Part shown: positions 56,343-64,000 of the stretch, in pieces | Numbering within the stretch: position 1 is the stretch's first letter | Layout: each line of letters begins with the position of its first letter | Made by a program: the position numbers and the translations under genes | Assembly: GCA_011799875.1 (NCBI GenBank) | Contig: CM022297.1 | Coordinates: 517,936,929 to 518,000,928, forward strand | DNA from: Thinopyrum elongatum | Taxonomy: Eukaryota > Streptophyta > Magnoliopsida > Poales > Poaceae | Direction of reading: 5' to 3' | Length of the DNA: 64,000 nt | Notes under the pieces: generated by a model | The model's input: the letters and a program-made list of their open reading frames with translations, nothing else | Told to the model about the DNA's origin: nothing | Database searches by the model: none

Positions 56343-57180
56343 CCGAATATGATTAATATAACTAGTCGTCAACCCGTGTATCTACACGGGCTAGCACTTT
56401 TTACTTCTTAGTATGCTAAATTTTTTTTGTAATATGAAATTCCTGACACTTATTTTTACTTCTTAGTATGCTAAATTTTTTTTGTAATATGAAATTCCTG
56501 ACACTTATTTTTACTTCTTAGTATGCTAAATTTTTTTTGTAATATGAAATTCCTGACAGTTATACGATGTTTTCATGAATAGTTATTAAACAGAGGCTAA
56601 ATTTTTTTTGTAATATGAAATTCCTGACAGTTATACGATGTTTTCATGAATAGTTATTAAACAGACCATGCACTATTTTTATTGGTTAGACATAGGGCAA
56701 AAAGGAGTTACAAACCTTGAACCAATGTCTCATTATGAGTTTTGATTGTTAAATGTATCACCATGATACACAAAAATTGTTCTCGTGTCATTGCAAAAGA
56801 CCTCAGACCTATATATGATTAATATAACTAGTCGGCAACCCGTGTATCTACACGGGCTAGCACTTTTTACTTCTTAGTATGCTAAGTTTTTTTTGTAATA
56901 TGAAATTCCTGACAGTTATACAATGTTTTCATGAATAGTTATTAAACAGACCATGCACTATTTTTATTGGTTAGACATAGGGCAAAAAGGAGTTACAAAC
57001 CTTGAACCAATGTCTCATTATGAGTTTTGATTGTTAAATGTATCACCATGATACACAAAAATTGTTCTCGTGTCATTGCAAAATACCTCAGATCTATAGG
57101 TATTGTAAAAATATGAACATGGAAGTTTGTTAAGATATGCATTTGTGAATAATACATACAGTTGCAAAACATGGTAGATT
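56343..57180 (+). repeat. nested tandem duplications
   Basis: TTACTTCTTAGTATGCTAA plus a T-run and GTAATATGAAATTCCTGACA repeat at a 56-bp period from about 56400. A longer block GTTATACGATGTTTTCATGAATAG recurs near 56560, 56630 and 56916, and ATTAATATAACTAGTCG recurs at 56354 and 56819. The motif CAACCCGTGTATCTACACGGG is a 9-bp-arm palindrome present twice. Confidence 0.85.
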
Positions 57181-57229
57181 TCACATCACTAGTAGAAAAC
57201 AGGGCTTTGGTCCAGGCCAGCCCAGCCCA

Positions 57230-57490
57230 TTAGTCCCGGTTCAGTCAGGAACCGGGACACATGGGGGCATACGTCCCGGTTCGTGCGCCCAGGGGGCCGG
57301 CCGGGGCTCGTGGGGCATTGGTCCCGGTTCGTCTGGACCCTTTGGTCCCGGTTCGTGTCCCCGGTTCCAGACACGAACCGGGACCAATGGGCCTCGCTCC
57401 TGGCCCGCATCCATTGGTCCCGGTTCGTGGCTGGAACCGGGACCAAAGGGTGGCCTTTGGTCCCGGTTCCAGCCACGAACCGGGACCAAT
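57230..57490 (+). promoter_or_regulatory. left subterminal hairpins of element C
   Basis: Several GGTCCCGGTTCGTG...CACGAACCGGGACC inverted pairs, including GTCCCGGTTCCAGCCACGAACCGGGAC at the right. They are the expected transposon-protein binding region and lie just before the TATA box at 57499. Confidence 0.8.
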
Positions 57491-57498
57491 GTTGTGCC

Positions 57499-57508
57499 TA
57501 TATATATA
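57499..57508 (+). promoter_or_regulatory. TATA box of element C
   Basis: TATATATATA directly after the subterminal hairpins, at the same place as the internal TATA boxes of A and B. Confidence 0.6.
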
Positions 57509-57887
57509 CCCCTCACCCGCAAGCAGAGCACTCCACTGCTCTGTTTTTTTCTGGCCGGTGAGGGGAGGGGTTTGTGGTGCTCTAGCTCACCTCCTATGCA
57601 CATGAGGTGTTCGATGCAATGCCCGAGCAACACTACTTAAGCTTTCTCCTCTCCAAACTCGACCTTCAAGCTCCATTTTCCTCAAGATTTGTCTAGGTTT
57701 AGCGGTCCGTCACGTCCCGTCCCCGTCTTCACCGCCGTCGATCGCCCGCGCCGATCTCGTCGCTGGCATAACCGTGGTGAGCCTCTTGTTCTTATCTTCT
57801 TTCTAAAAGAAAAAAATTCTTACTTGTATGATTTAGATAGATACTTGTCTAATTTTCTTACTTTTATTATTGTTTGTTATTATATAG

Positions 57888-58309
57888 TGCGATGGTTTTG
57901 GTATCCGCCCCGTCGGCCCTCGTCCTGTCTATGATTTGGATGTGGTATATATTATATTTTATAACTATTTGGTTCATTTATTGTTTATGACAATTATGCC
58001 GACCAACGTGACATAGATTTTTTTATCTAGGAGGTATGTGAACCGGAAATTCCAACCGACCCTATTGTCAAGAGGTTAAATTTAGTTGAAGAAGAAAACA
58101 ATTACTTGAAGGAAAAATTGAAAAAAATTGAGGAGGAGAAGATGATATTGGAGTTGCATGTTGCGGATGTCGTCGATGATCACAAGATCAAGATGGATGC
58201 AATGTGCTTCAAGATTAGAAAGTATAGAAAATATGTCATTCATACCGAGGCTTGGTATCATTATGCCGTTGGACCAATTGTTACCTTGGTTGCGATTATG
58301 ATCGCATAA
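57888..58309 (+). CDS. small coiled-coil, single-helix membrane-like protein of CACTA element C
   Basis: Two exons are clear: 57888-57941 (CDGFGIRPVGPRPVYDLD) and 58031-58309, joined by an intron GTGGTA...ATCTAG. An upstream exon ending at 57776 (CCGTG^GTGAGC) fits the frame, but I cannot fix the start codon. The product has a Glu/Lys-rich coiled coil (LVEEENNYLKEKLKKIEEEK), a middle with DDHKIKMDAM, and a hydrophobic C-terminus (AVGPIVTLVAIMIA) that could be a membrane or packing helix. It lies upstream of TNP2 in the same direction. The family is common in grass CACTA elements by my recollection, but has no function I can name. Confidence 0.6.
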
Positions 58310-58508
58310 GTTGTTGCATTGAAATGTTTTACATAGTTTCAATGTATGGTTTAATTAGATGCTCTGGAGAGCTATATGTTGTTCAATGAGAACTATGTAT
58401 GTACTTTGGTTTTAATGTGATGATGAACTTCTATTAATTTGGTCACTTATCTATTCATGATGTTTTGTAATGGTTTTTTACACACTTAATTATATATAAT
58501 GCACGCAG

Positions 58509-61500
58509 ATGAACCAGCAATGGATGTACGGTGACAGACGCACCTCCGAGTACATTAAGGGAGTGCATAATTTTCTCGAAGTGGCTGAGGCAAACAAGCA
58601 GAATGGTTTTATGTGTTGTCCATGCCCTATATGTGGGAATACGAAGTCTTACTCTGACCGGAAAATCCTTCACACCCACCTGCTTGAGAAGGGTTTCATG
58701 CCACACTATAATGTTTGGACCAGGCACGGAGAAATAGGGGTTATGATGGAAGACAGCGAAGAAGAAGAGGACGATGACAACTATGTGCCCCCTGAATACG
58801 GTGATGCTGCAACGGGGGAAGCTGAAGATCAAGAGGAACCAGACGATGTACCCGATGATGATCTCCACCGGGTCATTGTTGATGCAAGGAGACAGTGCGA
58901 AAGTGAAAAGGAGAAGCTGAAATTCGATCGCATGTTAGAGGATCACCAAAAAGGGTTGTACCCCAATTGCGAAGGTGGCAACACAAAGCTCGGTACCGTA
59001 CTGGAATTGCTGCAGTGGAAGGCAGAGAATGCTGTGCCTGACAAAGGATTTGAGAAGCTACTGAAAATATTGAAGAAGAAGCTTCCAAAGGATAACGAAT
59101 TGCCCGACAGTACGTACGCAGCAAAGAAGGTCGTATGCCCTCTAGGATTGGAGGTGCAGAAGATACATGCATGCCCTAATGACTGCATCCTGTACCGCAG
59201 TGCGTACGAGGATTTGAACGCATGCCCGGTATGCGGTGCATTGCGGTATAAGATCAGACGAGATGACCCTGGTGATGTTGACGGCGAGCCCCCCAGGAAG
59301 AGGGTTCCTGCCAAGGTGATGTGGTATGCTCCTATAATACCACGGTTGAAACGTCTGTTCAGAAACAAAGAGCATGCCAAGTTGATGCGATGGCACAGAG
59401 AGGACCGTAAGAAAGACGGGAAGTTGAGAGCACCCGCTGACGGGTCGTAGTGGAGAAAAATCGAGAGAAAGTACCGGGCTGAGTTTGCAGGTGACCCAAG
59501 GAACGTATGGTTTGGTTTAAGCGCGGATGGCATTAATCCTTTCGGGGAGCAGAGCGGCAATCACAGCACCTGGCCTGTGACTCTATGTATCTATAACCTT
59601 CCTCCTTGGCTGTGCATGAAGCAGAAGTTCATTATGATGCCAGTACTCATCCAAGGCCCTAAGCAACCTGGCAACGACATTGATGTGTACCTAAGGCCAT
59701 TAGTTGAAGAACTTTTACAGCTGTGGAATGGAAACGGTGTACGTGTGTGGGATGAGCACAGACAGGAGGAATTTGACCTGCAAGCGTTGCTGTTTGTAAC
59801 CATCAATGATTGGCCTGCTCTCAGTAACCTTTCAGGACAGACAAACAAGGGATACCACGCATGCACTCACTGTTTAGCTGACACCGAAAGTATATACCTG
59901 GACAAATGCAGGAAGAATGTGTACCTGGGGCATCGTCGATTTCTTCCGACCAACCATCAATGTCGAAAGAAAGGCAAGCATTTCGAAGGCGAGGCAGATC
60001 ACCGGAAGAAGCCCGCCATGCGTACCGGTGATCACGTACTTGCTATGGTCAATGATTTACACGTAATCTTTGGAAAGGGTCCCGGCGGACTATCTGTTCC
60101 GAATGACGCTGAGGGACGCGCTCCCATGTGGAAGAAGAAATCTATATTTTGGGACCTACCCTGCTGGAAAGACCTAGAGGTCCGCTCTTCAATCGACGTG
60201 ATGCACGTGACAAAGAACCTTTGCGTGAACCTACTAGGCTTCTTGGGCGTGTATGGAAAGACAAAAGATACACCGGAGGCACGGGAGGACCTGCAACGTT
60301 GGCACGAAAAAGACGGCATGCCTCCAAAGCAGTATGAAGGTCCTGCCAGCTACGATCTTACCAAAGAAGAGAAGGAAATCTTCTTTGAATGCCTGCTCAG
60401 TATGAAGGTCCCGTCTGGCTTCTCGTCGAATATAAAGGGAATAATAAATATGGCAGAGAAAAAGTTCCAGAACCTAAAGTCTCATGACTGCCACGTGATT
60501 ATGACGCAACTGCTTCCGGTTGCATTGAGGGGGCTTCTACCGGAAAACGTTCGATTAGCCATTGTGAAGCTATGTGCATTCCTCAATGCAATCTCTCAGA
60601 AGGTGATCGATCCAGAAATCATACCAAGGCTAAGGAGTGATGTGGCGCAATGTCTTGTCAGTTTCGAGCTGGTGTTCCCACCATCCTTCTTCAATATCAT
60701 GACGCACGTCCTAGTTCATCTAGTCGACGAGATTGTCGTTCTGGGCCCCGTATTTCTACACAATATGTTCCCCTTTGAGAGGTTCATGGGAGTCCTAAAG
60801 AAATATGTCCGTAACCGCGCTAGGCCAGAAGGAAGCATCTCCATGGGCCATCAAACAGAGGATGTCATTGGGTTTTGTGTTGACTTCATTCCTGACCTTA
60901 AGAAGATTGGTCTCCCTCAATCGCGGTATGAGGGGAGACTGACTGGAAAAGGCACGCTAGGAGGGGACTCAATAATATGCAGGGACGGGCATTCTTGGTC
61001 TCAAGCACACTACACAGTTCTACAGAACTCTACCTTGGTGACCCCGTATGTCGATGAACACAAGAACATTCTGCGCTCCAAACACCTGGAGCTGTGTGAC
61101 GACTGGATTACATGTGAACACATCAGGACTTTCGGCAATTGGTTGGAAACACGTCTCAGAGGTGACAACACTGTTTCTGATGAGCTGTACTCGTTGTCCA
61201 AGGGACCATCTTCGACTGTATTGACTTACAAAGGATACGAGATAAATGGGAATACATTTTACACGATCGCCCAAGATCAAAAGAGCACCAACCAAAACAG
61301 CAGTGTCCGCTTTGATGCAACAACCAAGAGGGGAAAGGACACATATTATGGTTACATAGTGGACATATGGGAACTTGACTATGGACATGATTTTAAGATC
61401 CCTTCGTTTAAGTGCAAATGGGTCAATCTGTCAGGTGGCGGGGTACAGGTAGAGCCACATTACGGAATGACAACAGTGGATCTGAACAATCTTGGGTACA

Positions 61501-61811
61501 CAGACGAACCATTCGTCCTAGCCAATGATGTGGCGCAGGTTTTCTATGTGAAGGACATGTCTACCAAACCGAGAAAAAGAAAAGATAAGGAAGTGAATAC
61601 ATCATACGATGAGCCAAAGCGCCACATAGTTCTTTCAGGGAAAAGAGACATCGTGGGAGTGGAGGGTAAGACAGACATGTCTGAAGATTATGATAAGTTT
61701 CATGAAATTCCTCCCTTCAAAGTCAAGGCTGACCCAAGCACCCTGTTAAGCGATGAAGAATATCCATGGTTACGGCGCAATAAGCAAAGGACACAAGCGA
61801 AGAAAAAGTGA
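58509..61811 (+). pseudogene. TNP2 transposase of element C, one in-frame stop
   Basis: The frame of 1,100 codons runs from ATG at 58509, right after an acceptor (ACGCAG), to TGA at 61809-61811, with one TAG at 59448-59450. Domains in order: a transposase-associated N-terminal domain with CCPCPICGN; an acidic stretch; the Transposase_21 core (LGLEVQKIHACPNDC, then ARNVWFGLSADGINPFG-like and TINDWPALSNLSGQ-like stretches, with the Asp residues of the nuclease expected here); a DUF4218-like region around residue 700 (FPPSFFNIMTHVLVHL); a DUF4216-like region (YYGYIVDIWELDYG); and a basic tail. Family role: cuts CACTA ends in the nucleus. The stop sits in DGS-stop-WRKIER where relatives have Gln, so one base separates it from an open frame. 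Confidence 0.9.
59448..59450 (+). other. in-frame TAG in element C TNP2
   Basis: Context GGGTCG TAG TGGAGA. With C in place of T the codon is CAG, a plant CHG methylation site, so deamination of a methylated cytosine is a sufficient cause. Confidence 0.75.
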
Positions 61812-63560
61812 AGACAGATGAAGTCAGAAAGGGTTGAAAATTGATGATGTGGCTTTGAATGGTTCATTTTGAGAACACAAAAAGTCTGGAGTTCAAATAA
61901 GTTCAAAAAAATGAAATGCCTTTGTAACAGATGAGTTTTCGTCCGAAACCCTGATACTTCGAAAGAGATTGTCCATTTTGTACACGAAGTGCATCCAGTT
62001 TTTGCCGTAACCCTCTCAACTTTTTAGCACATGCTATGTGGGTGAAATGATGATATCATGCCAATTTTCAACCTCTTCAGAGTTCATTTGAAGTGCTTTT
62101 CAATTTCAGGGTCATTTAGCTCAAAAAAATCAGTAAATGCATGAAAAATAATAGATGAAGTCAGAAAGGGTTGAAAATTGATGATGTGGCTTTGAATGGT
62201 TCATTTTGAGCACACAAAAAGTCTGGAGTTGAAATAAGCTCAAAAAAATGAAATCCCTTTGTAACAGATGAGTTTTCATCCGAAACCCTGATACTTCGAA
62301 AGAGATTGTCCAATTTGTACACGAAGTGCATCCAGATTTTGCCGTAACCCTCTCAACTTTTTAGCACAAGCTATGTGGGTGAAATGATGATATCATGCCA
62401 ATTTTCAACCTCTTCAGAGTTCATTTGAAGTGCTTTTCAATTTCATGGTCATTTAGCTCAAAAAAATCAGTAAATGCATGAAAAATAACAGATGAAGTCA
62501 GAAAGGGTTGAAAATTGATGATGTGGCTTTGAATGGTTCATTTTGAGCACACAAAAAGTCTGGAGTTCAAATAAGTTCAAAAAAATGAAATCCCTTTGTA
62601 ACAGATGAGTTTTCGTCCGAAACCCTGATACTTCGAAAGAGATTGTCCATTTTGTACATGAAGTGCATCCAGTTTTTGCCGTAACCCTCTCAACTTTTTA
62701 GCACATGCTATGTGGGTGAAATGATGATATCATGCCAATTTTCAACCTCTTCAGAGTTCATTTGAAGTGCTTTTCAATTTCAGGGTCATTTAGCTCAAAA
62801 AAATCAGTAAATGCATGAAAAATAACAGATGAAGTCAGAAAGGGTTGAAAATTGATGATGTGGCTTTGAATGGTTCATTTTGAGCACACAAGAAGTCTGG
62901 AGTTCAAATAAGTTCAAAAAAATGAAATCCCTTTGTAACAGATGAGTTTTTGTCCGAAACCCTGATACTTCGAAAGAGATTGTCCATTTTGTACATGAAG
63001 TGCGTCCAGTTTTTGCCGTAACCCTCTCAACTTTTTAGCACATGCTATGTGGGTGAAATGATGATATCATGCCAATTTTCAACCTCTTCAGAGTTCATTT
63101 GAAGTGCTTTTCAATTTCAGGGTCATTTAGCTCAAAAAAATCAGTAAATGCATGAAAAATAACAGATGAAGTCAGAAAGGGTTGAAAATTGATGATGTGG
63201 CTTTGAATGGTTCATTTTGAGCACACAAAAAGTCTGGAGTTCAAATAAGTTCAAAAAATGAAATCCCTTTGTAACAGATGAGTTTTCGTCCGAAACCCTG
63301 ATACTTCGAAAGAGATTGTCCATTTTGTACACGAAGTGCATACAGTTTTTGCCGTAACCCTCTCAACTTTTTAGCACATGCTATGTGGGTGAAATGATGA
63401 TATCATGCCAATTTTCAACCTCTTCAGAGTTCAATTGAAGTGCTTTTCAATTTCAGGGTCATTTAGCTCAAAAAAATCAGTAAATGCATGGAAAATAACA
63501 AATGAAGTCAGAAAGGGTTGAAAATTGATGTTGTGGCTTTGAATGGTTCATTTTGAACAC
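61812..63560 (+). repeat. 337-bp tandem array, about five units (element C)
   Basis: The word GAAATGATGATATC falls at 62044, 62381, 62718, 63055 and 63391, spacings 337, 337, 337 and 336 bp. Units are close to identical with scattered substitutions. It begins immediately after the TNP2 stop codon. Confidence 0.95.
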
Positions 63561-63949
63561 ACAAAAGAATGAACTAGGAAACTTTAATAGCAAAAAGAAT
63601 TATCATAAAGATTTTTTTGTTAGAAACTAAAATAACAAAAACTGTTTTTGAATATAATGATAAAACACAGTAATATTAAATAGCAGGAAAAAGAATCACT
63701 CCAAAATATATTTTTATAGTAAAGTTAATCACAAACTAGTGATTCACACAAATTTCAAAGAATTCAAATTTAAACTATTCAAATTGAAAAACTAATGGCA
63801 CTAACAACAAGTTTATAATTTTTATTACCTCAAAGTAAAAAGAATCACTGAAAAACAGTTTGTATTTTGTTGTAAGTAGAAACAAAATAAAATAAATAAA
63901 GCAAAAAAGAAAAAAAATGGAAAAAAATAGAAAAAAATGCCACCTACTG
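63561..63949. repeat. AT-rich spacer of element C
   Basis: Single copy of the block with CACAAACTAGTGATTCACAC, homologous to 2216-3110 and 13229-13519. No gene. Confidence 0.75.
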
Positions 63950-64000
63950 GGCCACCACGGCCTGAATACGACTAGAAACCCAACCACGGGCCAGGATTCA
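63950..64000 (+). other. start of the conserved block of element C
   Basis: CCACCTACTGGGCCACCACGG and the following bases match 3111-3161 almost exactly. The internal promoter and second gene should follow beyond the window. Confidence 0.8.

Larger units (their letters stand above)
57187..64000 (+). mobile_element. CACTA element C, left portion
   Basis: Starts CACTAGTAGAAAACAGGG at 57187, preceded by CAT (57184-57186), the likely target duplication. It continues with subterminal hairpins, a TATA box, a small spliced coiled-coil gene, TNP2, five units of the 337-bp array, the AT-rich spacer and the conserved block, where the window ends. Its second gene and right end lie outside. It is the reference copy for the order of parts. 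Confidence 0.92.

Overview
The window looks like repeat-dense nuclear DNA from a grass of the wheat tribe (Triticeae). The evidence is the CACTA elements with CACTAGTAGAAA-type ends and TTTGGTCCCGGTTGGTG hairpins, the Stowaway and Tourist-like MITEs, the tRNA-derived SINEs, a TRIM, a 5S-bearing Cassandra-like LTR, and a gypsy LTR of TGACAGAGTC...GACTCTGTCA type. Species and chromosome cannot be told from sequence alone. Genes have plant introns (GT/AG) and nearly all coding capacity belongs to transposons. The one convincing intact host gene is a class 3 lipase, phospholipase A1-II type, at 42355-43690 with one intron.

Layout. 1-10842: right part of CACTA element A, ending in an inverted CACTAGTAGAAA terminus. 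A sits inside the TNP2 transposase gene of CACTA element B, whose interrupted 3' half resumes at 10843; B ends at 20315. Both carry the same order: TNP2 (missing from the visible part of A), a 337-bp tandem array, AT-rich spacer, a conserved block, a second hairpin-rich TATA promoter, a leader with a 0.3-0.5 kb foldback, then a second spliced gene (Transposase_24 plus Ulp1/C48-like protease). 20316-30027: SINE, a minus-strand LTR element without gag/pol nested in a LINE remnant, further LINE remnants and a Tourist-like MITE. 30028-33247: a lone CACTA end and a gypsy 3' end with its LTR. 33396-35322: a Harbinger deletion derivative. 35419-41130: SINE, a second copy of a dispersed repeat, a tandem TRIM, a 5S-bearing LTR. 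41.9-46 kb: the gene-bearing island with the lipase, small poly(A) insertions, MITEs and an F-box fragment. 46-51.2 kb: mostly unannotated, with local duplications. 51225 to about 55.2 kb: a nearly complete PIF/Harbinger element with both genes damaged. 55497-56056: a foldback element. 57187-64000: left part of CACTA element C with a TNP2 gene broken by one stop, followed by its 337-bp array.

The most unusual observations are a long foldback conserved in the leaders of independent CACTA copies; a group of 15-21 bp A-tailed insertions flanked by perfect or near-perfect 12-17 bp target duplications; an array inverted in one CACTA copy; repeated single-stop inactivation of transposase genes; and a 1.5-kb indel-only duplicate at the left edge that looks like unpolished sequence rather than biology.
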